A stretch of DNA of 64,000 nucleotides, taken from NCBI GenBank assembly GCA_015680685.1, contig MNCI01010871.1, forward strand, positions 974,518 to 1,038,517, read 5' to 3'. Origin of the DNA: Gnetum montanum. Taxonomy: Eukaryota; Streptophyta; Gnetopsida; Gnetales; Gnetaceae. Each line of letters starts with the position of its first letter. The stretch's first letter is position 1. A program made the position numbers and the translations under genes. The notes beneath the pieces were generated by a model. It was not told the origin of the DNA. It ran no database searches and saw only the letters and a program-made list of their open reading frames with translations. Positions 36,395 through 47,679 of this stretch are shown one piece after another.

Positions 36395-36479
36395 AACGAA
36401 CTTCTTAATAAGACATTTATGTACATTAACATATAGTTTAATAAAAGTTGAAATATTTTTGTATGGGGAAAAACCCCTA

Positions 36480-37160
36480 TAACTTAAGGCTAGCAGGGAT
36501 GAAAATTTCCAATCCTAAAACCTTTAAAATAAAAATACTAAAGCTAAGCTAGTAAACTGGGCAACATTTTACAATAATCATTACTTTCCTTAAAAATTTT
36601 ATGTTTAGAGGCTCCATCATACTCCAAATTAGTAGCAACTTGAGCAAATACCATAGCTTGTGCTCCTTTCTCTGAATCCTAGTCTTCCTTGGGCTTTGCA
36701 AAATTGGCATCTTCCTTTGACTTCTCTTCTTCCTTTGGTTCCTTTTTTGAAATTTTGAGCCCTTCTTCAATTTCATTCTTAGGCCGATTCACCAACACAC
36801 CTCCATAATTGAAGGCCTAATTTGAGCTCCCTTCATAATAGTTTCCTCTTAGTAAAAGGTTAGAGAACTTTGGAAATTTATTCCACCCAAGGAAATGGAT
36901 TGATTTCCCACTCATGAGAGTAGAGAACTCATCTAAGAGCCATCACATGAATGCAGTACTATACGTTGTTCCATGTGAGATAGATCTATATAAATCCCTA
37001 TGTACATGTTTTGAACAACATCCAAATAGATATAGGATAAAGTGTCTAGCTCTCATGGTGACTTTCATTGAACTTGAGAATAATCTTCTTCTCATAGTGG
37101 GCCTTGATTTCCCATTCATGATAAGCTTATGGATTTTATAGCTTAACCTTAGTCTTACTA
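36480..37160 (-). pseudogene. O1 pol C-terminal tail relic
   Basis: Between integrase and the polypurine tract, minus-strand frames give a Lys/Glu-rich tail around 36776-36549 (NEIEEGLKISKKEPKEEEKS, then FAQVATNLEYDGAS). The composition and position suggest the charged C-terminal extension seen after integrase in some gypsy polyproteins. I cannot assign a function. Several stops are present. Confidence 0.4.
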
Positions 37161-37199
37161 TATAGTGCTAATTTGTTACAGCATACTATGTACCTATTT

Positions 37200-38160
37200 A
37201 TAATTTTGTTGGTCATTCTTGAGTGGCTTTAGTGGGTGGTTGCTTGAGATAATGCTTCAAATGAAGGATATTGAATGAGTAGCTTAACACTTGTCCTCTA
37301 GTGAAGCAAGCTTTAAAATGTTTTAGTCACTTTTTGCTTAATCATCAATGGCCCAATCCACCTAGCCAAATATTTGTTAGCTTTATCTTTCTTATTAACT
37401 TTCCATAAAAAAGGCCAAGTCTTTTCTCGAAATGACTTCCATCCTGCTTGGAAATTAAGCAATCTCTTCATTAACACTATAGTATGAAAGAGCTTATCTC
37501 AAGCTTCATCAATATTAGCTTTTATTTTTAACAATAAAGCCAACATGTTTGATCATGGGTTATAATTTTTAATAGATCTAGCTATTGCTAATACAACTAT
37601 ATTAGTTATTCAAGCCTTACACCCATAAACTAAACTAAATAGTGAGGTTCCTAGAAATTTTTTTATTCTAATCCTATTAGTCCATAGGACTCCTTGTAAT
37701 AGTTCATGTCAATTCTTCACATTGTTATCCATGGAATGCTTAATGTATGAGATTAGCTTTTTGTTAGTGGATTTAGCTAGATCATTTTTATGTAGATAGT
37801 AGTTTAAAGATTAATATAGTAAGATTGATTTTTTTGACATTCATCTTACAAATTCAGCTAACTAGAATTCTATGCCATTATTGGTTACTAAAGATTCTAG
37901 CATCCCAAAGCAATTCATAATGCTTTTTTCTAGGAACTTAATTACATCATAGAATGTGCTTCTCCTTAGCACTTTATCTTCTAGCCAATTTGTAAAATAA
38001 TCAATAGGTATTAAAATAAATTTATTGTCTACTTTGGATGGAGTAATAAATCCTATAAAATCAAATTCACACCTATGAAAAGGATATCTATTATCACTAG
38101 TTTCAGTGAAGCATTAGTCTTTTTTGGCTTCAGTTCATGTATTTGGCACTTATGGTAGGT
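37200..38160 (-). pseudogene. O1 integrase relic
   Basis: The core begins RYPFHRCEFDFIGFITPS (38085 downward), the family entry with the first catalytic Asp. KFILIPIDYFTNWLEDKVLR follows. The second catalytic block, at about 37890-37857, reads LVTNNGIEF where the family has SDNG, so that Asp is lost. Downstream are the WTNRIRIKKFLGTSLFSLVY region, corresponding to the W-x-x-R-T...G-T-P-F-S-L-V-Y block, and WKVNKKDKANKYLARWIGP. Many stops break it. It is the usual gypsy integrase, downstream of RT and RNase H. Confidence 0.82.
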
Positions 38161-38449
38161 TAAAATTTTCTCTCTCACATCCTTATACATAGTGGACTAG
38201 TAAAAGTCATATCTCAGTGTATGCTTCATATGGCTCTTAGGGATTCATAATACAAGCTCTTATGATCATGGAATTGTTTCAACATCCCTTTAATTTTTTT
38301 ATTTGGTGTACATTCCAATAAAATACCTCTAAAATCCTTTCTATAAAGAGTTCCCTAAGTATTAATGTATTTCTTAGTTTTAATTATCAACGTTCTATCT
38401 TTTTTTTTAAATAGATTCTTGGGAATCTCTTGGCTAATAAGAAATTTTA

Positions 38450-38950
38450 TTATATCATCATAACAATTCATGATTTTAGAAAGGGCTAGCACTTCTTATT
38501 TAGGTTCTTTTGTCATCATTCTAGATAATTCCATATTTTTAATTATTTTTAAAATTTCTAAATTGAAACTAAATTGCTATAGCTTGATTATTCAATTATC
38601 TCTCTTTAATCCAATCTCACTTTGAGATAGGAATTGCCTTACTACTAGTTCTATGGTCATAATATGAACTAAACTGTTTTAAAATATTCCAAGGCTTTAA
38701 TCATGAAAAATGCTTATTTTCTAATTTCTCTAAGTAATTTCTTTCAGAATCTTTTAGCAACTAACCAAAAAATTTAATTGGATTTTCTTCTATATTATCC
38801 CTCTATGTTAACTCTATAGCTAACAAGTCCTTTGTAGAGAAATCATACAGTCAAAAATCTTCTTTTAATTTATGCTTTACTAGATATGGAGCTTCTACAA
38901 TGGCTTTCTTAATTTGATTTAAAGCTTCAAGTGATTCTTTACTCTTTCTT
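38450..38950 (-). pseudogene. O1 RT-linked RNase H, heavily decayed
   Basis: Minus-strand frames retain only scraps of the gypsy RNase H that follows RT (FKSNxES, IFWLVAKRF, ALEYFKTVxFIL). The call rests mostly on position between RT and integrase. Confidence 0.4.
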
Positions 38951-39925
38951 ACTTCAACATCCTTTTTCAACATATGTGAAAGAGGTTTTTCTATTTTAGT
39001 AAATTAGGAAATAAATTTCTTAACAAACTTTAACTTTTTCAAAGATAGATCTTAATGCCTTTTTATTTGTGGGATGTTCAATATCTTGAATGGCTTCAAC
39101 TCTAGCTCAGTCAATAGCTATTTCTTTTTCACATATTATATGCCCAATTAGACTACCTAATCTTACTTCAAAGATACACTTTTTGGGATTTAAGAAAATA
39201 CCAAACTCCCGACATCTATTAAATATCTATTGTAAATGAGAAATATGATTAAGCTCATGTTTGGAATAAACTATAATATCATCTAAATAAATGATAACAA
39301 ACTTCCCAATAAGCCCTTTAAAAGTAAAATCCATAGCACACTAAAAAGTATCCCTTACATTTAATAAGTCAAAGAGCATCCTCTTGTACACAAATGTTCC
39401 ACATTTAGTGATAAATGCCATTTTAAATTTGTCAACTTTATCTACTATTATTTGATTATAGCCTAAAAAACCATCTAAAAATGAGTATAGCTAATACCTT
39501 GATACCTTTATTAGCATTTCCTTGATCCTTGGAAGTGGATATCTATTCTTAATTGAAGCTTTATTTAAATTCCTAAAATCAATACATAGTTTTATATCTC
39601 CATTCTTTTTCCTAACTGGCACTAAATTATCCATCCAAGCTTAGTATCAAATTGAATATATTATGCTAGCTCCTAATAACTTCTTAATTTTAGCTTCCAT
39701 TGCTAGCTCGAAGACTATATTAAACTTTCTTAGCTTTTATTTAACTATCTTACAATCCTTTTCTAGACCAACTTTATGAGTTATAAATTTAGAATCAAAA
39801 GTTATTAAGCGACCATATGACCAAGAAAAAAAGTCCAAACTTTCTCTGAGAACTTGCATCAATTTTCCTTTATGTTCAATTGAAGCTTTTTTCCAATGTT
39901 GAGAAGCTTTAAAGCATCTTGACAT
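38950..39925 (-). pseudogene. O1 reverse transcriptase relic
   Basis: It is preceded by the linker ESLDFFSWSYGRLITFDSKF and then THKVGLEK (39860-39740), comparable to the DLFAWSYEDMPGIDPxIxxH block upstream of gypsy RT. RT motifs in order: NLVPVRKKNGDIKLCIDFRN plus LNKASIKNRYPLP, FLDGFLGYNQI, KCGTFVYKRMLFDLLN, YLDDIIVYSK (39289-39260) and NPKKCIFEVRLGSLIGHII. The three catalytic Asp positions (IDFR, FLD, YLDD) are visible. Some stops and frameshifts occur, yet this is the best-preserved domain of O1. It closely resembles Tat/Athila-type RT. Confidence 0.9.
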
Positions 39926-40179
39926 TCTTAATTAGTTGCCTCATAAGGTTGATCCTTGAGATTTTAAACATCTAATCCTTGTAATAATTTCTATTTGAAT
40001 TCTTCTTCTAACTATAGCACCCTTTTTGGTATCCTTTTTTCTTTAGATCTTAAATTAACCTTTTCATAAATCTAGCCTCTAAATTCTTCTATGCTATTAA
40101 GAAATCAAATTATTCGATGATCATCTTCAAACACTTGAAAACATTTCTCATTATCAAGAACTATTGGATCTAGTTCTAA

Positions 40180-40602
40180 CTCAATTACTATCTAATGGCT
40201 TTTAGTTTTTCTTCATAAGTCATGATTTGAAGCTACTACCACAAGTTTATTAGCCTTTTGATTCTTTTCTCTTGGAATGTTTTTAGTTTTATATTCCATA
40301 AAATTTTTGAGTAATCTTATTGATATTTGCCTTTAATTTTTAAGGAATTAGCATTTAACACTACACTTCCCTTCAAATTAATCACATATGAGCTTTAAGT
40401 CTTCCTTAACTACTAATTTGGTAATTCCTTTTTCATGTGTCATTCTCACCCCTCTACATGAAGCTTCATACTTAGCTTTATTATTGGTACAAGAAAATTC
40501 TAGTTGTATAGCTTTCAAACCTACTTGATTTTCTGGGCCAATTAGGATAATGTCAATACTTGATCCATTTGAATTACAAGTCCCATCAAAATATAATTCC
40601 AA
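40180..40602 (-). pseudogene. O1 archaeal-type RNase H (aRH) upstream of RT
   Basis: The open run 40602-40378 starts MELYFDGTCNSNGSSIDIIL. It continues with IGPENQVGLKAIQLEFSCTN, NKAKYEASCRGVRM, and KGITKLVVKEDLKLICD. These match the second, archaeal-type RNase H of plant Tat elements: LYVDGSxxxxGSGxGIxLxSPE, (T)NNEAEYEALxxGL and the (S/G)DSxL block. The catalytic D of FDG is kept. E of EAEYE is K here (KAKYE), and the third acidic position appears as KED. The C-terminal PREENxxADxLA block is recognisable as IPRERNQKANKLVV near 40230. It lies between protease and RT, where most described elements have it after the RT-linked RNase H. Confidence 0.8.
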
Positions 40603-40689
40603 AAATTATTTTGTTTAGTCATTAGAATGCATAACCTATATTTTTCAAATTGAGATGACTCCTAATTCAACTTCTCTAGATTCAACTCT

Positions 40690-41025
40690 CTTATTCTTCC
40701 CATCTAAAGTCACGTTATTTATCATTTGTGGCTCACTATATATATAAATTTGATTTGATTTACCTTTCCATGGTAACCACATGTGTGTGTAATATGTAGC
40801 TATACATCAAGGGAAATTTCAGCTCCAATTTCTACTTAATAATAAGCTATAGGAATTAGGGATATCAACTACTTAAATAGTGACTCTACTTTTGACCCTT
40901 AGATCTAAAGCTAACTAAAGTAACATGTTTGGTAATTAACCTACTATGCTAACTCTACTTTTGTCAACTTGGATAATTTTCTTATCTGATTTTTTAGGTT
41001 TTAATCTCAATTGATCACATATTTG
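40690..41025 (-). pseudogene. O1 protease relic, C-terminal part
   Basis: Minus-strand translation gives DQLRLKPKKSDKKIIQVDKS, VVDIPNSYSLLLSRNWS and THMWLPWKGKSNQIYI. The last two match the conserved end of plant gypsy retropepsins (DIPxAYGxLLSRDWS...HMxxPxxGxPNxI). It joins aRH through an acidic linker without room for another domain. It is interrupted upstream by the copia solo LTR at 41026, beyond which the gag-protease frame resumes. Confidence 0.78.
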
Positions 41026-42347
41026 AGAATCATTGAACTTAGAATGGAGGATTTAATAAGTTCCCTAAATTAAAAGTTTCAGCCACAAAACTTACAGCTA
41101 GTTTTAATGTGGTTTCCCACCTTGGATAGTCCACACTTGAAGGGTAGATTGCTTGCACACCTCCAAAATTTGTTCCTCTCAAAATGTGATTTGAAGGGCA
41201 TCATACCCTATACAACTCTAAGCTCTACTCCAAAGTGATTTGACACCATGAATCTACTCAACCCTACAAGGTCTCGATAAGCTTAAAATGTGCTTTATAG
41301 GATTCCACAACCTTTACAACTTGAGCTCCACTCCAGAGTTTTATGGTGCTACACCAACACTCAATCACATAGGATCCTAACAATCTTAAGGATGATGCCT
41401 TCTCATAAGAAGCACATCTACCCCACATGGCACAAAATAAAACCAAGAATTACAACGAAAGTATGCAACTAACCTGCTAGTCCTTGCACTTTGAGATACA
41501 ACATAATAGATCTCTTAGAATAGTACAAAAGATAGTATAATGGGGCATAAAAATACAATATAATGATATGCACATTGATTGCTTGAAGTTGACACTTTCT
41601 TGCATACAACACTTGCACATTTCCTAAGAGAATGAAGTCTTCTTATAGCCTAGATGTTTCTAAAATCATCTCAAAATTTGGGCAACAACTATTGAACGGT
41701 CACTAGAGACATCTTCTTAGACAAGTCTTGTTGCATCATACTTCCATTCAATAAGGATGTATTCTTGACAAGGGAGATGTATCTGAGAAGACATCTTCAT
41801 GTAGACACCTTCTACACAAGGGATATGTCTACTATTACTCAGAGAAGTCTTCTTCTAAGCAACCTTAACTCAGCCAAGACGCTTACATCATCAGGGATAC
41901 ATCTTCTCTTGATAGTAGATGCCCACTATTTTGCAAGATGTCTTCACTAGTTCTTCTTCACTTTGGTCAAGATGTCTACTGCTATTAGGAGACATCATCA
42001 CTTGATGAGAGACATTTATTGATTCTTGGAAACATCTTCTCTATAATTGATTCTTCAATGTTAAAGCTTCCTTTTGAACACTGAAGTTGAGCTTTGAAGT
42101 CTTCATTCCTTATCCATGTTCTTTGAACTCTCACATGCTTCCTTGAGACCTTGTAGATGACCATCTTCTTTGAGCTCTCCTTTTGTCTTAACCAAAGTTC
42201 TCATTGAGTACTTGCAGTCTTCACTTTTTCATTCTTTTGTAGCTCTCCTTGTGGTCTCCATGTTCTTGTCCTATAAACATAGCAACCACACAAACATTCT
42301 TTTTCTCGATTTTCCTTAAGGTTTTAACATACCTAAAAATATTATCA
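41026..42347 (-). mobile_element. Copia-type solo LTR inserted in O1 protease
   Basis: A single LTR of the C1 family (about 1.3 kb), starting TGAGAATCATTGAAC and ending near ttaacatacctaaaaatattatca. A possible TSD is ATATT (41021-41025 and 42339-42343), in which case the LTR ends at 42338. Alternatively the end is CA at 42347 without a TSD. No internal region is present. O1 protease sequence lies on both sides. Confidence 0.75.
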
Positions 42348-42930
42348 TAGGAATTAATGTTGAAATGGCTTCTAAATCAACTAAATAATTATGCAAATAT
42401 CTACCCTTCAACTTAAGAATTAATCGGAAAGAGGATGAATCTCTATGGTAACAAATTGTGTTTTACTAGTAGATTTCATACTATGAATGTACTTTGTGGT
42501 AATGTTACTCACCTTCTTCTTGTTTTTAATTTTCTCTAAAATTATTTTGAGGCATCCTTCCATTTGAAGTAGTTGATACAGGCTAATATTAGCTTTAATC
42601 CTTTTTAAATACTCTATTATTTCATATTTTCCTTTATCTCAAAATCCTAACTTTCTAAACATATTTGGGAGAGGATCCTAGTGATCTTCTTCATTAGGCT
42701 AAAATTATTCTTTGAATTTTATTTTTCTTCAAACCTTAAGTTTTCCAATAATTTTTGGTATTATATTTGGTGACCTAGATTTGGTAAGTTTCTCTTTAGT
42801 ACTCCTCAGTTCATATCTAGACTCATTGTTATTGAACTCATCGCTAGAAGAGTATCCTAATTCTAAATCCTAAAATGTTTCATCACTAGATAACCTTTCC
42901 AAATAATTTATGCTTAGGTATGTGGATTCT
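42348..42930 (-). pseudogene. O1 gag/protease junction relic
   Basis: Minus-strand frames read STKEKLTKSRSPNIIPKII, YEIIEYLKRIKANISLYQLL and, downstream, STSKTQFVTIEIHPLSD. The middle block resembles the (Y)DLLxxLKxxxAxISLxELL segment that precedes the protease in plant gypsy polyproteins. It is cut on the right by Z at 42931 and on the left by the copia solo LTR. The rest of gag resumes at 53594. Confidence 0.6.
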
Positions 42931-44064
42931 TGTAACACTAGAAAAATTCAATGTTTAAAAACCAAAGATTTCTAGCAAAGCAATTTAACTCTAGATCCCA
43001 CACACCTTGGGAAAAGAGATCAAAAGCATTCTAGATGGTCTTGCTAATCATCCAAGAATTTATAATTCATAAAATGATGTAAATAAATTTAATTAAAAAT
43101 GTAAATTTAATCCTAGAGAAACACAAAATAAACTTATACTACACAAATGAACTACAAATCTTTATTAAAATAATAAAGATTGTTGCAGAAACAAAGTTTA
43201 GATTGGCACAAATTGGTATGTTTTAAATGCACAAAGAGCTACACAAAGAATGCTTGAAGCCCAGTGAAGCCAACAAATTATGTCCTACAGTCAACTTCAC
43301 TTTTGGAAATTCCAAGTTGTGCTCCAAAAGCTCTTTGGTGGTCACTCTATGATAGGACCTGTGTTGTAATGGTAAACCAATTGTTGGACTTTTGGTGGAT
43401 CTACATTACTCTAATAGTCTCTGGTTCAACCTGAATGCAAATTTGCCAAAAGTCCTTTTCAAGAGTTCAAGCTTAGTTTATATAAGTCATGTGATGTCTA
43501 ATCCATTGCTAAATATTTCTAACATGATTGTTGACAAATTACTATAAATTTCTAATGTTGTAGGCCATCCAAGCCTAGCTTATTTATGAAATTTTACAAG
43601 TTTTATAAATGAAAATAAATCATTTATATGTTGGCTTCAGCATTTATATGTTCACTTCCCACTAGCTTCAGCATGTATACACTGGCTTCAAGTGGTTCAA
43701 ACATATAAATTACTATGGCCAACACAAAAACTGAGAAAAACCCAAATTTTGTGGTTCCCAAGGCATTTTTAGCCTTCCCAAGCTTAGGTATATGCATGAT
43801 ACACATTTTTCCACTTGGAAAGTGAGGCAATCATAACTTACCAAGAATTTTTTAGCCTTCATAAGTTAATATGTGTGAGATTTACAGCCTATGAACTGTA
43901 AACTTTACATTTTACATTAAAAGTTCTACCTCAAATTCTAGTGGTGAATGTTATAATGCTAGGTATTGGGAAAAATAAGGCAATTATGTCTACCATTATT
44001 TTTCACCAAATTACAATGAATTTTAACCACAAGCTACAACATGAATTTTCTTTTTGGTGTTTCA
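42931..44064 (-). repeat. Z 3' LTR (left)
   Basis: A 1134-bp LTR with ends TGTAACACTAG...GGTGTTTCA. It aligns along its length with 49783-50354 plus 53069-53588. On the minus strand it is preceded by polypurine CAAAGAGAGGCCAA (44065-44078). Confidence 0.88.
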
Positions 44065-44080
44065 TTGGCCTCTCTTTGTT
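44065..44080 (-). promoter_or_regulatory. Z polypurine tract
   Basis: The minus strand reads ACAAAGAGAGGCCAA immediately before LTR start TGAAACACC. Confidence 0.65.
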
Positions 44081-46602
44081 GATGTTTTAAGGATTAACTA
44101 GAGAGAAATTGAGAAAAAGTGAAAAACACCACCTCTATTACATCACTAACATTTCCTCTCTATACTTGATTCCATAGCTATCAAAACATGCTAAAGAGTA
44201 CTTGTGATGATTAGATAGGGTTATGATGGGATGATATAGGGTAGAGGCTATATTTAGTTATAAGGAAGTGGTCACAGGGGTTGCCAATGGATTCCACATG
44301 TTAACATTATGTTTACAATATGGTAGTAACATGTTGGCTGATTGGTATATTTTTCATGCATTTTGCTTTGAAGTGTTGGTTACTTGGTAATGTTTTTGAA
44401 GAACCAACACTCTGCTATAAGGTACTTTTGCCATTACGCTCCTCCCTTTGCTTATTTAGAGCCATTGTTTTAACTTTTAGGCTTCATTGGCCTTTAGGCT
44501 TTCTTGGCAATTAGTTTTTTTCATTTTTATTTTTTTATTTGTTTATTTATGTTGTAGGGTGAAACCTTCATTATATTTCATTAGTAAGGTCTAACATAGT
44601 TTGGTTTTCTTATTGAATAAGTTTGGTTTTCTTATTGAATAAGATTTGTTACATCCAATGAACTTGATGGTGGAGCATGACAAAGGAGATGTCACATAAC
44701 CATGGTGCATGAATGTTAAACATAGATCATAATTATTATTCAAGATAGGGAATATTGTAATTGGACTATGGGATTGTGACTTAAGGATGGGTAAAAAAAG
44801 TAACTCTTGGCATAACAGGACAAGGTAACCAAGTCAAACACATCAAGGTCACATGGTAACTTACTGTCGTGATGAGTTGTACCTTCATAATGACTTTCAA
44901 TTTTCATCCTACAAGTACAACTCTAAGAGGATAAGAAAATAAGACAAAGCATACATGTTATTAAAAACTATTTCATAAGGCTACATGAGATAACTAGCAA
45001 ATAGTAGGCCACTATAGGCTACTATTAGTACATCATTAAGAGATTTGTGTCATGTGCATTACAAATTTTACAAAGCTTGCAATTTATTCATTATGCCAAA
45101 TAGAACGAGAGAGATAGAGAGAGATATAGAGGTCATGTAGGCTCACTTGTTGTAGATCATCAAAGTTATCAACATCAGTCATTCATTCCAACCTATCAAC
45201 AATGATAACAACACTACAAGAAAACATGTGATTGTTAGACATAATCAAGCACAAGTAATGGCTTTAATGTTTCTATTCAAAGGTTTGATGATGTCTTGAG
45301 CAAGTTTAAGTTCTAGTGAGGAACTTAGTTTCATATGTTTTCTTCTTGCCATCTTGGTTTAAATTGGAATTTCATCTAAGCAACCCTCCATGAAGTTTCT
45401 AGTTTCAAGGTCAATCATCATCAAGCTACTTCAAGGTGTTAAGGTTGTATGTTAGAATGGTTTTGAGGCTTAAGGCTTGGATATTCAAGATCAACTTGGT
45501 CTAAAAACATCATGAGAGAGGCTAACTTAGGCTTTAAGGCTAGTCAAATTTTCTTTCTTATCCTCCTAGCTCATTTCCTAAATGTCAACATAACCACATT
45601 AAGTGGCACCTATGTGATAAAAGTGTTAAAACAATGTTGAAATACTGCAATATACTCTACTAATAAAGTATATCTTGGCTAAAAAAATTAAATTAATGCC
45701 AAACAAGGTCAAAACATGATCACTGGAGCCTACAAGGTATAGATTAAGGTAAACAAGATTAAACAAAATCTGAATGATGTTGGATAAGATTAAATGAAGG
45801 TTAGAACCACATAAAATGATCTTAAACAAGGCCTTACTAATGTCAAATGACATCAAATCAAGTCAAGTAAGATCCAAATGATTTCAAATGATGGGAAAAT
45901 GTGGTAAAATAAGAAGAAAAGATGTAAAAATGATGAAAATGAAGTTAAATGACACCAAATGATATGAAAATAATAGACAATAATGTAAAATAAGGTCAAG
46001 TAAAATCAAAACATAGTGAAACAAAGTCAAACAAGGAATGATAGGTAACATATAATGAAATATGATCAATCATGATGTCTATGTAGTCTAGGAGGTCATC
46101 CAACTTGGTCTCTTAGCTTTCGAGCTCACCAGTGTCTATGACTAGGGTTTAGGAATGAGACTAACAAGTTGGGAGGTTACCAAGGACTTTGTTTGATCAT
46201 TTTACCTTCATCCACCTCACAAATACACTAGCTAGGATATTTTGTGCTAGATCTAGTATATAAATGAAGGATTTGGTTGATTTTGACCACTTTTTAGGTT
46301 AATTTTTGAGGTACCATAGCTATCTAAGGCTCTAGATAGGTTTGGTGAGTTGAGCCAAGCATTTGGAGACTATTCATATTGGTGTAAGGCTTGTTCTTAA
46401 TTTTTCTTGTAAATTATACACTACAAAGTCTATTTTATGCTCATGCTCGCATATTTTCCAAGGTTTAATTAGTTTCAACCCATTTTTGACCTATCATTTG
46501 GGTTTTCAAGGTTACTGAAAGCTCAAGGTAGGTCTCAGGGCTAGGGTTAATCATTTTAAAGGTCATTTGAGGCTCCATTTAATTCTCTTACCCCCACCCA
46601 AC
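44081..46602. other. Z 3' interior, no gene; AAATGA-rich tract
   Basis: No retroelement domain is visible. From about 45640 to 46080 the plus strand is a degenerate run of (a)aaatgannn(c)aaa and aaggtcaaacaagat-type words, which looks like an old short tandem repeat. Elsewhere the DNA is featureless. Confidence 0.5.
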
Positions 46603-47030
46603 ATATAAATGTGCTGGCCAACGTATTTATGCTATGTATCCAGTGTAAAATTCTTAAATTTAGCTTTTAAGTGCTAAAACGTGGCCAAAGTTTAGGCTTA
46701 TGTTATGCCTTAGGCCTCTAGGATTCCACTAGTTAGTTTTTAAGTCATTTCGAGTAAAGGAAAGTGGTCAAAATCATCTTGCATAATATAAATACGCTAA
46801 ACATCATATTTTTTTCTAGTACCAACATAAAATGCTTAAATTCAACTTTTAGGAGCTGAAAAGTTATCGAAATTTGAGCTTATGTTATGCCCTAGTCCTC
46901 TAGGCTTTCACCTGTTAATTTTTAAGGCATTTTTACCCAAGGAAGCTAGTGAAAAGCCTCCTACATGATATAATTATGTTGGCTAGTGTATAAGCTCTTC
47001 TAACCATCCTATACCAAGTCTAAAGTGTAA
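46603..47030. repeat. Tandem repeat of about 183 bp
   Basis: Units start atataaatgtgct (46603), atataaatacgct (46786) and atataattatgtt (46968), spacing 183 and 182 bp. Shared internal blocks include gcttatgttatgcc, cctctagg and gttantttttaa. The third unit is partial, and a looser relative lies upstream near 46220-46320. Confidence 0.75.
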
Positions 47031-47278
47031 GAGTCAAGCTAAATAGTGGTTGAAGCTTTATATACTATTCCATGTTGTTAAAGATGATAATATTTTAGTC
47101 ATTTTTCATGTTTGACATTTTTCTATGTTTTTTAATCTTTGGTGTAAAAGGCTACCATTTAAAATGACTATAAAAGACAAAGTTATGAAGCAAAGATTAA
47201 CAATGAAATGCAAAACTGTAAAACAAGGTGTAACAAGTTACATTATAAATATAAGAGAGATAAAAGGAATGGAGGCCA

Positions 47279-47502
47279 CTAATTTACAAGCTTTAGGCCT
47301 TGTCAAGCCATTTTGTGCCATTTTTAGGCCTTAATGGGCCTTGATGCTACTAGTTTTAGGCCTTAGCAAGCCATGATGTTACCAGTTTTAGGCATTAGCA
47401 GGCCATGATATCGCCAATTTTAGGCCTTAGTAGGCCATGATGTTGCCATTTTTAGGTTTTAAAAATCCATGATGTTGCCAATTTTATGCCTTAGCAAGCC
47501 AC
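47279..47502. repeat. 32-bp tandem repeat, seven units
   Basis: Units of gatgttgccaattttaggccttagcaggccat occur at 47311, 47343, 47375, 47407, 47439 and 47471 with exact 32-bp spacing. A more diverged unit precedes them at 47279. It lies in the non-coding 3' half of Z. Confidence 0.9.
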
Positions 47503-47679
47503 AATCCATACTATCCTAGCAAGTATGGGATACTCCTGAAAGAACATATAAGGATAAAACCAACAATAAAACATGATATAATGTCGTAAAGGTAAACACA
47601 AGATTGTTAACTAAAGAAAGGATAAAATGCTTGCTATGAACTTTTTGTTGATCTTTGATAGATCAAAGAATTCATTTTG

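Noticed and set aside
44320-44514. Small hydrophobic plus-strand protein in Z
   Set aside because: It is a short AT-rich frame in non-coding retroelement DNA, with no conservation visible in the window.
47279-47502. Array with regular 32-bp spacing as a CRISPR array
   Set aside because: The units are contiguous and the whole unit repeats, so there are no unique spacers. The setting is a plant retrotransposon.
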